The notes: generated from the sequence alone by a model not told the origin. A stretch of 64,000 bases of DNA from Actinoplanes auranticolor (GCF_018332655.1 NZ_BOQL01000016.1:1-64000); one strand, 5' to 3'. Positions 51,643 to 60,222 are shown, counted from the first letter of the stretch. A program made the numbers and translations.

Positions 51643-53139
51643 ATGGACGATCCGCGCGCCCGGCGCCTCTTCGGCGACAGTCTCGTCGCCCCCGGCGACC
51701 TCGCCACCAGCCCCTTTCGCGTCGACCGGGACCGGATCGTCAGCTCGCCGTTCTTCGCCCGCCTCGGCGGCGTGACCCAGGTGATCAGTCCCGGCGGCGC
51801 CGGCCTGCTGGTGCACAACCGGCTCACCCACAGCCTCAAGGTGGCCCAGGTGGGCCGGGCGATCGCCGAACGCCTGTCCGCCGACCCCCGCTACGCCGAC
51901 GTGCTGGACAAGCTCGGTGGCTGCGATCCGGACGTGGTCGAGGCCGCGGCGCTCGCGCACGACCTCGGGCACCCGCCGTTCGGCCACCTGGGCGAGCGGG
52001 TCCTGGACCAGCTCGCCCGCCACCGGCTGGGGCTGCGCGACGGCTTCGAGGGCAACGCCCAGTCGTACCGGATCGTGACCAGCACCGAGATCCGCGGTCA
52101 GGCCACCATCGGGCTGAATCTCACGGCCGCCACCCGCGCGGCCATCCTCAAGTACCCGTGGACCCGCCACACCCACCCGGCGCCACATCCCCGGCTCATG
52201 GACCCTCCCCCGCGCGGTGCGGCCGCGCCGCCGGACGACCCGGACGGCGGCTCGCTGAAGTTCGGCGCGTACACCACCGAGGCCGAGGACATGGTGCAGG
52301 CCCGGCTGCCGTTCGCCGGGCGGGTCGCCGACTGGCAGCAGACCGCCGAGGCCTCGGTGATGGACACGGCCGACGACATCGCGTACGCGATCCACGACCT
52401 GGAGGATGTGCACCGGGTCGGGGTACTGCAGCAGGGTTCGGTGGCGGCGGAGCTGATGGCCTGGCAGCGCTCGTCGTTCCGAGAGGTCCCGGACGAGGAT
52501 CTGAACCACGCCCAGCGCCGGCCGGGCAGCTCGATCGAGGCGCTGCGCCGCCAGCTGCACCGCAAGGACAGCTGGATCAGCGACGACGAGGCGTTCGCCG
52601 CCGCGGTCGAGCACGTCCGCGCGGAGCTGGTGGACGGGCTGCTGGCTGAGGCATTCGACGGCTCGCTGGACGCCGAGGCCCAGGTGGCGGCGTTCTCGGC
52701 GAACTGGACCCGGCGCCTGGTCGAGTCCATCGAGGTGACCGACGCGCCGGCGGTGCGCTCGGGGCACGTCCTGCTGGCCCCGGCCCAGTGGCACGAGGTG
52801 CAGGTGCTCAAGTTCGTGCAGAACAGGTTCGTGCTGGCCCGCCCGGACCTGGCGCTGCACCAGCGGGGTCAGGCCCGGCTGCTGGGCTCGCTGGTCGAGG
52901 CGCTACTGGCCTGGCTGGCCGACCCGGACGAGACCGAGCGCCTACCCCGCCGCATCCGGGACCTGGTGGAACTGGCCGAGGCGGAACTGCCGGAGGGCAC
53001 CCCGGACCTGATCTACCGGGCCCGCGGCCGCGCGGTGATCGACTTCGTGGCCGCCCTGACCGACAGCCAGGCGGTGGCCCTGATGGACGCGCTGTCCGGG
53101 CGCTCCCGCCAGCTCTGGACCGATGCCTTTGTCCTCTGA
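51643..53139 (+). CDS. dgt: Deoxyguanosinetriphosphate triphosphohydrolase (dGTPase, HD domain)
   Basis: 498 residues. It hydrolyses dGTP (or dNTPs) to the deoxynucleoside and triphosphate, controlling nucleotide pools. The HD-domain metal site is complete: HNRLTHSLKVAQ, then AHDLGHPPFGHLGE, and the later Asp in SVMDTADDIAYAIHDLED. EGNAQSYRIVT is a family signature. TAGCGT ends seven bases before the ATG, suggesting a leaderless start. Longer upstream reading in this frame overlaps the LURP-one gene and is rejected. Confidence 0.95.
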   Translation: MDDPRARRLFGDSLVAPGDLATSPFRVDRDRIVSSPFFARLGGVTQVISPGGAGLLVHNRLTHSLKVAQVGRAIAERLSADPRYADVLDKLGGCDPDVVEAAALAHDLGHPPFGHLGERVLDQLARHRLGLRDGFEGNAQSYRIVTSTEIRGQATIGLNLTAATRAAILKYPWTRHTHPAPHPRLMDPPPRGAAAPPDDPDGGSLKFGAYTTEAEDMVQARLPFAGRVADWQQTAEASVMDTADDIAYAIHDLEDVHRVGVLQQGSVAAELMAWQRSSFREVPDEDLNHAQRRPGSSIEALRRQLHRKDSWISDDEAFAAAVEHVRAELVDGLLAEAFDGSLDAEAQVAAFSANWTRRLVESIEVTDAPAVRSGHVLLAPAQWHEVQVLKFVQNRFVLARPDLALHQRGQARLLGSLVEALLAWLADPDETERLPRRIRDLVELAEAELPEGTPDLIYRARGRAVIDFVAALTDSQAVALMDALSGRSRQLWTDAFVL

Positions 53140-53157
53140 CAGCTGAACGTGATTCCT

Positions 53158-53191
53158 GGTGCAAGCGGTGCAACGGTGTAAGCATGTAATC
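53158..53191. promoter_or_regulatory. Four iterated 8-9-bp repeats (candidate operator)
   Basis: Consecutive units GGTGCAAGC, GGTGCAAC, GGTGTAAGC and ATGTAATC start at 53158, 53167, 53175 and 53184. The last lies 22 bp before the ATG of the downstream gene. The spacing and head-to-tail arrangement are those of operators bound cooperatively by ribbon-helix-helix dimers. Confidence 0.55.
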
Positions 53192-53213
53192 ATCGCTTCG
53201 CTTGGAGGTTCCC

Positions 53214-53765
53214 ATGCGTTTCCGTCCACCCTCCGGGGCCCGCACCGAGCCGCCCGCCGCCGATGACGCTGCCGCCTGGATCACCGGGGCCTCGCCCGAC
53301 GGCTGGTTCACCGAACCACCCCAGGTCGTCGTCGACCGCGACGAGATCATCATCTGGGGCCGGGTGCCCACGCCCGACCTAGGCGCCGACGCCACCGACG
53401 CCGACCGTTCCGCTGCCCAGGCCGGGCGGATCCATCAGTTCCGCGAGGACACCCGCGACGACCGGATCAGGGTCGCCCTGCAGGTCGAGCACCGCTACCA
53501 GCGCAAGGTCAGCTGGGGTGTGCGCTGCGGCGACAGCGAGGAGCTGTTCACCCATCTCTCCGCACCGGTGATGACCCGGCTGCGCCAGCCCGAGCGGCAG
53601 GTGCTCGACACGCTGGTCGACGCCGGGGTGGCCCGCAGCCGCTCCGAGGCGCTGGCCTGGTGCGTCAAGCTGGTCGGTGAGCACACCGAGGAGTGGCTGA
53701 CCGAGCTGCGCGACGCCATGACCAAGGTCGAGGACCTGCGCCGCCGCGGCCCGGACGCCGCCTGA
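53214..53765 (+). CDS. Conserved actinobacterial protein with a possible ribbon-helix-helix tail
   Basis: 183 residues. The N-terminal half (WITGASPDGWFTEPPQVVVD, DEIIIWGRVPTP) looks like a small beta fold. The C-terminal part (RQVLDTLVDAGVARSRSEAL, then WCVKLVGEH) reads like the strand-helix-helix of CopG/Arc-type DNA-binding proteins. GGAGG six bases before the ATG fixes the start. The iterated repeats in front of the gene would suit autoregulation. Function otherwise unknown. Confidence 0.75.
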   Translation: MRFRPPSGARTEPPAADDAAAWITGASPDGWFTEPPQVVVDRDEIIIWGRVPTPDLGADATDADRSAAQAGRIHQFREDTRDDRIRVALQVEHRYQRKVSWGVRCGDSEELFTHLSAPVMTRLRQPERQVLDTLVDAGVARSRSEALAWCVKLVGEHTEEWLTELRDAMTKVEDLRRRGPDAA

Positions 53766-53766
53766 G

Positions 53767-53898
53767 TCACACCCGCCGGGCGGCGAGCCAGTCGGCCGGG
53801 ATCCCGGGGCGGAGGAGGTAGACCTCGTGGTCGTCCGCGCCCTTCACCACCACGGGCTCCTGGCCGATCAGAGAGGTGGCCGAGCGGTCGTACCCGAT
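53767..53898 (-). pseudogene. Possible gene remnant or antisense frame, 43 codons
   Basis: On the minus strand a frame closed by TGA at 53767-53769 reads IGYDRSATSLIGQEPVVVKG and then ADDHEVYLLRPGIPADWLAA before a short RRV end. The composition is protein-like, but an in-frame TAG lies just upstream and there is no ATG, so it looks like the 3' end of a decayed gene. The whole 53766-54001 interval otherwise holds only the promoter of the next gene. Chance cannot be excluded. Confidence 0.3.
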
Positions 53899-54001
53899 CT
53901 ATGCGGTCGTGCACGGCGCCGCCGACAGCGACCCGGAGATCGCCGCCCTGTTGCGGCAGCGACTGGGTGGCCCGCCATCTGCACGCACTAGGGTGAGCGG
54001 C

Positions 54002-54757
54002 GTGCTGTCCGAGGTCATCGCCACCCGTTACGTCACTCCGCTGCGGGAGGGCGGCTCGCTGCCCGGCATCGTCGAGGCCGACAACCTCGGCACGTACGTG
54101 GTCAAGTTCCGCGGCGCCGGCCAGGGCCCCAAGGCGCTGGTCGCCGAGGTCGTCTCCGGTGAACTGGCCCGCCGGCTGGGTCTGCCCGTGCCCGAGCTCG
54201 TCGTCACCCAGCTCGACCCCGTCGTCGCGCGGGCCGAGCCCGACGAGGAGGTGCAGGAGCTGATCAAGGCCAGCGCCGGCGCCAACCTGGGGATGGACTA
54301 CCTGCCCGGGGCGCTGGGCTACGACCCGGTGGCGCACCCGGTCGACGCCGAGCTGGCCTCGCGCACGCTGGCCTTCGACGCGTTCGTGGAGAACGTCGAC
54401 CGCAGCTGGCGCAACCCCAACCTGCTGATCTGGCACGGCGGGCTCTGGCTCATCGACCACGGCGCGACGCTGTACTTCCACCACAACTGGCCGCGCGCGG
54501 CGAACGTGGTGCACCGGGCGTACAAGTGGGACGACCATGTGCTGAAGCCGTACGCGACCGCGCTGGCGACCGCCGGGCCGGAGCTGGCCGCCCAGCTCAC
54601 GCCCGCGCTGCTGACGGAGGTCATCGACCTGGTCCCGGACGAGTGGCTGGCCGAGTTCGACTTCGCCGCGCCCGCCGAGGCCCGCCGCGCCTACCTCGAC
54701 CACCTGGTGGCCCGCGCCGCCGAGCCGGCCGCCTGGCTGCCGGGGGTTCCGGCATGA
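54002..54757 (+). CDS. HipA-like small kinase
   Basis: 251 residues. The fold is that of HipA/PI3-4-kinase-like proteins: GTYVVKFRGAGQGPKALVAE carries the ATP-binding lysine, ENVDRSWRNPNLL is the catalytic loop with Asp and Asn, and LIDHGATLYF stands for the metal-binding DFG-like site. It lacks the N-terminal subdomain of toxin HipA, and no HipB-type antitoxin gene is present. The GTG at 54002 follows TAGGGT by seven bases, so the mRNA is probably leaderless. It overlaps the DUF3037 gene by four bases, a conserved pairing in actinobacteria. Confidence 0.8.
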   Translation: MLSEVIATRYVTPLREGGSLPGIVEADNLGTYVVKFRGAGQGPKALVAEVVSGELARRLGLPVPELVVTQLDPVVARAEPDEEVQELIKASAGANLGMDYLPGALGYDPVAHPVDAELASRTLAFDAFVENVDRSWRNPNLLIWHGGLWLIDHGATLYFHHNWPRAANVVHRAYKWDDHVLKPYATALATAGPELAAQLTPALLTEVIDLVPDEWLAEFDFAAPAEARRAYLDHLVARAAEPAAWLPGVPA

Positions 54758-55131
54758 GAGTCCCCTACGAGTACGCGATCGTCCGCGCGGTCCCCCGGGT
54801 GGAACGCGGCGAGTTCATCAACGTCGGCGTGGTCCTCTACTCCCAGCGCCTCGACTTCCTGGCCGCCCGCACCCACCTGCACGAGCCCCGGCTGCTCGCC
54901 CTGGACCCGAACGCCGACCTGGACGGCATCCGGGCGTCGCTGCAGTCCTGGGAGATCACCTGTGCCGGCGGCGCGGACGGCGGCGCGGCCCGCGAGATGA
55001 AGCAGGGCGAGCGTTTCCGCTGGATGGTCGCCCCGCGCAGCACGATCCTGCAGGCCGGTCCGGTGCACATGGGCCTGGCGGCGGACCCGTCGGCCGAGCT
55101 GGACCGGCTGGTCGAGCTCCTCGTCCGGTAG
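54754..55131 (+). CDS. DUF3037 protein paired with the HipA-like kinase
   Basis: 125 residues. The DUF3037 pattern is evident: YEYAIVRAVPRVERGEFINV at the start, GVVLYSQRLDFLAARTHL, and FRWMVAPRSTILQAGPVHMG in the middle. No catalytic motif is known. Its ATG lies within the stop of the HipA-like gene (ATGA), so equal production is expected. The two may form a complex or an enzyme-substrate pair. Confidence 0.85.
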   Translation: MRVPYEYAIVRAVPRVERGEFINVGVVLYSQRLDFLAARTHLHEPRLLALDPNADLDGIRASLQSWEITCAGGADGGAAREMKQGERFRWMVAPRSTILQAGPVHMGLAADPSAELDRLVELLVR

Positions 55132-55141
55132 GGCGCCGCGG

Positions 55142-55969
55142 TCAGGGACCCACGGGCTGGGCGACGTGCACAAACGGGTCGGAGCCGGCGATCGTGGGCC
55201 AGTGGGCCAGGTAGACCTCACGGACGGGCGCGCTCAGCACCAGGCCCTCGGCGTCGACGTGCCGGGCCAGGGTCTCGTAGGCCTGCATGATCCGCGGGTA
55301 GAAGCAGTCGTCGCGGACGACCGTGGTGTAGAGCTCGGTGTGCGCGGGCTCGAGCCGGATCACCATCGTGCCCGCCGGCTCGGCCGCCCCGGTGAACGGC
55401 ACGCAGACCTCGACCGTGGCCTCGCTGTCCGGCGTCACGAAACCGTGGTAGATCACCCAGTGTGCCGCGGTGGTGGTGGCGCCGGCCAGCTGGTCGCGTA
55501 CCTGCCACTGCAGCTCGTGGATGGTCCCGGCGAGTCCCTGCTGGTCGGTGGCCCGCCGGATGGACGCGACCTTGGTGGCCGGCACGTCCCGCCGGTGCAC
55601 CTCGTACGCCAGGGCCGGCTGGGTGGCCGCGGCGAGCTGGACGCGGAGCCAGCCGATGCTGCCCCGCTTGGCCGCCGTGGCCTGCTCCTGGGCCGCCCAC
55701 CAGCGGTCGAGGCGCTCCACGGCCTCCTCGTCGTTGCCGGCCAGCACCTCGGCGACCACGGCGAGCGGCATGTCGAGGCGGCGCAGCAGGCTGATCCGGC
55801 GGGCCCGGTCGAGCTGGCTCACGGCGTACCGGCGGTAGCCGCTGGCCGGATCCACCTCGGCCGGCGGCAGCAGGCCGGACAGGTCGTAGAGACGCAACGC
55901 CTTGACGGACAGGCCGGACCGGCGGCCGAACTCGCCGATCGTCAGCCCCCGCAGCTCCCGCACGGTCAT
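55142..55969 (-). CDS. MerR-family regulator with GyrI-like effector domain
   Basis: 275 residues. An N-terminal winged helix of MerR type (LTIGEFGRRSGLSVKALRLY, YRRYAVSQLDRARRISLLRR) is followed by a coiled linker and a C-terminal GyrI/AraC-binding-like domain (VEVCVPFTGAAEPAGTMVI, LAHWPTIAG), as in BmrR-like multidrug sensors. The ATG at 55967-55969 is the start; its promoter has the 19-bp spacer that MerR proteins distort, so the gene is likely self-regulated. Confidence 0.88.
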   Translation of the reverse strand: MTVRELRGLTIGEFGRRSGLSVKALRLYDLSGLLPPAEVDPASGYRRYAVSQLDRARRISLLRRLDMPLAVVAEVLAGNDEEAVERLDRWWAAQEQATAAKRGSIGWLRVQLAAATQPALAYEVHRRDVPATKVASIRRATDQQGLAGTIHELQWQVRDQLAGATTTAAHWVIYHGFVTPDSEATVEVCVPFTGAAEPAGTMVIRLEPAHTELYTTVVRDDCFYPRIMQAYETLARHVDAEGLVLSAPVREVYLAHWPTIAGSDPFVHVAQPVGP

Positions 55970-55976
55970 GGGGACG

Positions 55977-56007
55977 AGTGTGCACCCCGCCCCTGGGGAA
56001 GACTCAA
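55977..56007 (-). promoter_or_regulatory. MerR-type promoter with 19-bp spacer
   Basis: On the minus strand a -35 TTGAGT (56002-56007) and a -10 CACACT (55977-55982) are exactly 19 bp apart. The small palindrome CCCCAGGGG (55990-55998) lies near the middle of the spacer. The start codon follows the -10 by seven bases, so the transcript would be leaderless. Confidence 0.65.
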
Positions 56008-56954
56008 GACCCGCGGCGCAGCCGGCGTACGCCGACGGCCACCGTGGTCGAGGCCAGCACCGTCGCGGTGGCGGCCAGCGCCGCGACCGGCAGCCGGCCC
56101 CAGCGGGCCGGTCCACCCTCGACCCGGCCGGCGGGCCGGAAGACGTTGCCCGCGTCCGGCACGGCCCGGCGGCGGCTCAGGCCCAGCCGGCCCATCATCG
56201 GCCCGACCAGCGCGTCATAGACCGGTGGCATGGTCTTGAAACCGAGCTCGGCGAATCTGTTCGCCGCGCCGACCGACAGTTCCCGGCGGGGACGGTCGGC
56301 GAGCCGCAGGATTCCCGCACCCATCCGCTCGGCGGAATCCACCGGCGGCGGCGGGCGGCCCACGAAGCCCGCGTAGTTGGCCGCGCTCGTGTAGATCGGC
56401 GTGTCCACGCTGCCCGGCACGAGCTGGCAGACGTTGATGCCGGGCGCGTCGCGGGTCTCCTGCCGCAGGGTCCGGGCCAGGCCGCGCAGCCCCCACTTGG
56501 AGGTCACGTAGGCCGACATGTACGGCGCGGTGATGTGCCCGAGCAGCGACCCGCACAGGATCAGCGTTCCCGCGCCCTGGCGCCGGAACACCGCCAGCGC
56601 CGCGCGGGCGACGTTCGCCGAGCCGAGCAGGTCGGTGGTGACCACGTGGTCGAAGACGTCGGCCGGCACCTCCTCGAACTTGCCGTAGGCCATCACCGCC
56701 GCGGTGTCCGCCCAGACGTCGATGCGGCCGAACCGGTCGACGGCGGCCTCCGCGAGCTCCTCCACCTCCGCCCGGACGCTGATGTCGGTCGGCACCACCA
56801 GCGGGCTCCCGCCGCAGCTGGCGGCCACCTTCTCCAGATCGGCCAGGCCCCGGGCGGCGAGCACCAGCCGGTCCCCTCGCGCGGCGAAGGCCAGGGCCGC
56901 GGCCTTGCCGATCCCGCTGGACGCACCGGTCAGCACCACCACACGTGAGGTCAT
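56004..56954 (-). CDS. Short-chain dehydrogenase/reductase with C-terminal membrane segment
   Basis: 316 residues. The NADP-binding motif VVVLTGASSGIGKAAALAF is at the N-terminus, and the active-site Ser and the YxxxK motif are in LILCGSLLGH and YMSAYVTSKWGL. The usual NNAG reads WADTAAV. The last 30 residues hold a hydrophobic helix (LPVAALAATATVLASTTVAV) and a basic end, so the enzyme is probably membrane-tethered. The substrate is unknown. Start ATG at 56952-56954; a TATGGG element ends six bases upstream. It precedes the MerR gene on the same strand. Confidence 0.88.
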   Translation of the reverse strand: MTSRVVVLTGASSGIGKAAALAFAARGDRLVLAARGLADLEKVAASCGGSPLVVPTDISVRAEVEELAEAAVDRFGRIDVWADTAAVMAYGKFEEVPADVFDHVVTTDLLGSANVARAALAVFRRQGAGTLILCGSLLGHITAPYMSAYVTSKWGLRGLARTLRQETRDAPGINVCQLVPGSVDTPIYTSAANYAGFVGRPPPPVDSAERMGAGILRLADRPRRELSVGAANRFAELGFKTMPPVYDALVGPMMGRLGLSRRRAVPDAGNVFRPAGRVEGGPARWGRLPVAALAATATVLASTTVAVGVRRLRRGS

Positions 56955-57045
56955 CGCCCACCCATACCCGGCGATCGGCCCGGCGAACTCGATGGACCGG
57001 TGCGTCCGGGCTTCCTTTCCCGGCGCGAACGGGGAGACTGGGCCG

Positions 57046-58113
57046 ATGGACCTGCCGATCAACCCGCCCGTGAAGCCCATGCTGGCCAAGCCGGTCGCGG
57101 ACATCCCCGCCGGCCAGCTCTACGAGCCCAAGTGGGACGGCTTCCGGTCGATCATCTTCCGCGACGGCGCCGAGGTGGAGATCGGCAGCCGCAACGAGAA
57201 GCCGATGACCCGCTACTTCCCCGACGTCGTCCAGGCCGTGCTGGCCAACTTCCCGGCCCGGGCGGTGATCGACGGCGAGATCATCGTCGCCGACACCGAG
57301 CGCAACACCCTCGACTTCGAGGCGCTGCAGCAGCGCATCCACCCCGCGGCGAGCCGGGTCAAGCTGCTCTCCGAGCAGACCCCGGCCGGCTTCGTCGCCT
57401 TCGACCTGCTGGCACTGGGCGACGAGGACCTGACGACGCTGCCGTTTGCCGAGCGCCGGGCCCGGCTGGAGCAGTGCCTGGCCGACGCGAAGCCCCCGGT
57501 GTACGTCACGCCGGCGACCGACGACCTGGAGACCGCCCGGCGGTGGTTCGGCGAGTTCGAGGGCGCCGGGCTCGACGGGCTGATCGCCAAGGGCAAGGAC
57601 CTGGGCTACGAGCCGGACAAGCGGGTCATGACCAAGATCAAGCACAAGCGTACGGCGGACTGCGTCGTGGCCGGTTACCGCGTGCACAAGTCCGGCGAGA
57701 ACCGGATCGGCTCGCTGCTGCTCGGCCTCTACGACGAGCGCGACGTACTGGTCTCGGTCGGGGTCATCGGCTCGTTCCCGATGGCGGTCCGCGAGGAGCT
57801 CTTCACCGAGCTGCAGCACCTGGTCACCACGTTCGAGGGCCACCCGTGGAACTGGGCCGCCCACGAGCAGGGCGAGCGCACCCCGCGCAAGAACGAGGTC
57901 AGCCGCTGGAACAACGGCAAGGACCTGTCGTTCGTGCCGCTGCGCCCCGAACGGGTGGTCGAGGTCCGCTACGACTACATGGAGGGCCTGCGGTTCCGGC
58001 ACACCGCCCAGTTCGAGCGCTGGCGCCCGGACCGCGAACCGCGCTCGTGCACCTATCAGCAGCTGGAGCGTCCGGTGCGGTTCCAGCTCGCCGATGTGCT
58101 GACGAGCCGCTGA
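57046..58113 (+). CDS. ligC: ATP-dependent DNA ligase LigC
   Basis: 355 residues. The nucleotidyltransferase core has the adenylated Lys in EPKWDGFRSIIF (motif I), followed by VIDGEIIVAD (IV), GLIAKGKDL (IIIa/IV region) and KIKHKRTADCVVAGYR (V), plus an OB-fold C-terminus. The length is that of mycobacterial LigC. In mycobacteria LigC works with the polymerase Prim-PolC in base-excision repair; a PolDom gene of that type lies 2.6 kb away at 60691. Start ATG at 57046 next to a GGGGAG site. Confidence 0.95.
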   Translation: MDLPINPPVKPMLAKPVADIPAGQLYEPKWDGFRSIIFRDGAEVEIGSRNEKPMTRYFPDVVQAVLANFPARAVIDGEIIVADTERNTLDFEALQQRIHPAASRVKLLSEQTPAGFVAFDLLALGDEDLTTLPFAERRARLEQCLADAKPPVYVTPATDDLETARRWFGEFEGAGLDGLIAKGKDLGYEPDKRVMTKIKHKRTADCVVAGYRVHKSGENRIGSLLLGLYDERDVLVSVGVIGSFPMAVREELFTELQHLVTTFEGHPWNWAAHEQGERTPRKNEVSRWNNGKDLSFVPLRPERVVEVRYDYMEGLRFRHTAQFERWRPDREPRSCTYQQLERPVRFQLADVLTSR

Positions 58114-58179
58114 GCCAGGTTGTCAGGCTTCTCGGCTAGCCTCGTGCGAGCAAGAGCCGATCGAGAAAGGCCGCGCACT

Positions 58180-59751
58180 GTGCCGCGTACCCCCCGCCTG
58201 GTCCTGGCCGCACTGGTCGCCGCGGTCATCGCGACCGCCGGTTGCACGCTGCCGGTCTTCGCCCCCGACGACCCCGACGGCGCCGCGCCGGTCACCACCG
58301 GCAGCCAGGCGCCGCCCGCGGTGCCCGGCACCCAGGCGCAGTGGGCGCCCTGCCCGGAGGTGCCGCAGCAGCTGGTCGGCCGGGCCGCGTCCGGCATGAC
58401 CTACGACTGCGCCAAGGTGGCCGTGCCGCGCAACTGGGCCGCTCCGCAGTCCGGCGAGACCTACGACGTCGCGATGATCCGGATCCGCTCGGCCACGCAG
58501 CAGAACAGGATCGGCTCGCTGCTGATCAACCCCGGCGGCCCCGGCGGCTCCGGCATCGACACGTCGGTCTATCTGTCCTTCGGCCAGGCGCTGGGCGGGC
58601 TGCCCACCGAGGTGACCAACCGCTTCGACATCGTCGGCTTCGACCCGCGCGGTGTCGGCCGCTCGAGCCCGATCAAGTGCATCAGCAGCAAGGACCAGGA
58701 CGCCACCTTCGCGGCCGCGCCGGATCCGCAGAGCGAGGCCGAGTTCCAGGAGGTCGTCGCGCTCAACAAGCGCGTGGCCGAGGGCTGCGGCCAGAAGTAC
58801 GGCGCCCAGCTCCCGCTCTTCTCCACCGAGCAGGCGGCCCGTGACATGGACGCGATCCGCACGGCTGTCGGCGACGAGAAGACAACCTACCTGGGCTTCT
58901 CCTACGGCACCCTGCTCGGCGCCACGTACGCCCAGCTCTTCCCGGACAAGGTGCGGGCGCTGGTGCTCGACGGCGCTATCAACCCGAAGCAGGACTTCAT
59001 CGCCGGCTCGGAGTCGCAGGCCAAGGGCTTCGAGCGGGCCTTCACCAACTTCACCACCTGGTGCAAGGCCACCGCGGCCCAGTGCCCGATCGCGCCCGAC
59101 GCCCGCGGCGCGGTCACCGACGCCCTGGCCAAGGCCGAGGCGTCCCCGGTCGAGGGCCCCGACGGCCGCGAGGCCACCCCCGGGTGGATCTTCGTGGCGG
59201 TGATCTCGTCGCTGTACACGGAGTCCGGCTGGCAGCAGCTGGCCAAGGCGGTCGACGCCCTGCAGACCGGCGACGCGAGCGACATCTTCGACCTCGCCGA
59301 CCAGTACGCCGACCGCAAGCCGGACGGCAGCTACTCCAACCTGTTCGACGCCAACCTCGCCGTGAACTGCGCGGACACCGCCGGCGCGCCCACGGTGGAG
59401 AAGATCCGCCAGCTGCAGGGCGAGTGGCGCCGGAAGTACCCGCTGTTCGGGGCGGCGCTGGCGATGGGCATGCTGCCGTGCACCTTCTGGCCGGGCACCC
59501 GGGACCCGTACCCGGCCGGTCCGGCCACCGGCGCGCCGCCGATCGTGGTGGTCGGCACGACCGGTGACCCCGCGACGCCGTACGAGAACACCGCCGAGCT
59601 GGCCAAGATGCTCGGCACCGGGCAGGTCCTCACCTGGGAGGGCGAGGGGCACACGGCGTATCCCAGCACCAAGTGCATCGTCGACGCAGTCGACGGCTAT
59701 CTCATCGATCTGCAGGTGCCGAAGGAGGGGCTGCGCTGTCCGGCACGGTGA
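58180..59751 (+). CDS. Secreted lipoprotein alpha/beta hydrolase (tripeptidyl aminopeptidase-like, S33)
   Basis: 523 residues. A lipoprotein signal peptide with lipobox ATAGC gives a membrane-anchored extracellular enzyme. The oxyanion-hole motif is LLINPGGPGGSGID, the nucleophile elbow GFSYGTLLG, the acid TTGDPATPYENT and the base GEGHTAYPS. The pattern is that of Streptomyces tripeptidyl aminopeptidases, which release tripeptides or di-/monopeptides from peptide ends. GTG start at 58180 gives the proper signal peptide. It overlaps the convergent channel gene by 50 bp. Confidence 0.92.
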   Translation: MPRTPRLVLAALVAAVIATAGCTLPVFAPDDPDGAAPVTTGSQAPPAVPGTQAQWAPCPEVPQQLVGRAASGMTYDCAKVAVPRNWAAPQSGETYDVAMIRIRSATQQNRIGSLLINPGGPGGSGIDTSVYLSFGQALGGLPTEVTNRFDIVGFDPRGVGRSSPIKCISSKDQDATFAAAPDPQSEAEFQEVVALNKRVAEGCGQKYGAQLPLFSTEQAARDMDAIRTAVGDEKTTYLGFSYGTLLGATYAQLFPDKVRALVLDGAINPKQDFIAGSESQAKGFERAFTNFTTWCKATAAQCPIAPDARGAVTDALAKAEASPVEGPDGREATPGWIFVAVISSLYTESGWQQLAKAVDALQTGDASDIFDLADQYADRKPDGSYSNLFDANLAVNCADTAGAPTVEKIRQLQGEWRRKYPLFGAALAMGMLPCTFWPGTRDPYPAGPATGAPPIVVVGTTGDPATPYENTAELAKMLGTGQVLTWEGEGHTAYPSTKCIVDAVDGYLIDLQVPKEGLRCPAR

Positions 59752-60157
59752 TCCCCTCCCGGGCGGCCAGCTCTTCCAGCAGCTGACGCACCTGCCGCAG
59801 GTTGTTCTTCAGCTCCTCCTGCTCGTCGTGCTGGAACGCGTCGTGATCCACGATGAGCTTGCTGGCGAACTGGGCCGTGATCAGCGGGACGACGATCAGC
59901 ACCATGACCGAGATGAGCAGGCCGGCCATCACCCGGCCCACGCCCGTCTTGGGCGAGAGATCGCCGTAGCCGACCGTCGAGGCGGTGACCACGGCCCACC
60001 ACAGGGCGTCGCCGTAGGCCACGTCCTCGACGAAGTGGTAGATCACGCTGCACATCGCGATGAGCAGCGAATAGGACAGGATCAGCGTGGGCGGCGAGTT
60101 GGCGAGCCAGACCAGCCCGCGATAGATCCCCCGCACCGGGATCAACAGCAGTCGCAT
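59702..60157 (-). CDS. Two-transmembrane potassium channel
   Basis: 151 residues. Two transmembrane helices flank a pore loop with the K+ selectivity filter TVGYGD (WAVVTASTVGYGDLSPKT). The C-terminal part is a coiled coil rich in Gln and Glu (EELKNNLRQVRQLLEELA) without an RCK domain. It resembles KcsA-type or ion-trans-2 channels and would be a tetramer. Convergent with and overlapping the peptidase gene; GNAT gene lies divergent. Confidence 0.92.
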   Translation of the reverse strand: MRLLLIPVRGIYRGLVWLANSPPTLILSYSLLIAMCSVIYHFVEDVAYGDALWWAVVTASTVGYGDLSPKTGVGRVMAGLLISVMVLIVVPLITAQFASKLIVDHDAFQHDEQEELKNNLRQVRQLLEELAAREGITVPDSAAPPSAPADR

Positions 60158-60222
60158 GCGGTCATCGTGCCCGGCCGTGGCCAGTCGGCGGCTCAGCCCG
60201 TCGGGCGTGTCAGGATGGCCGC

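Noticed and set aside
53876..54001. N-terminal extension of the HipA-like kinase (GTG at 53876)
   Set aside because: The TAGGGT -10 element and GTG at 54002 fit the family start; the extension has no counterpart in the kinase fold and overlaps the possible remnant on the other strand.
58123..59652. 509-codon minus-strand frame opposite the S33 peptidase gene
   Set aside because: Shadow frame with Arg/Gly/Val composition; the plus frame has signal peptide, nucleophile elbow and catalytic triad.
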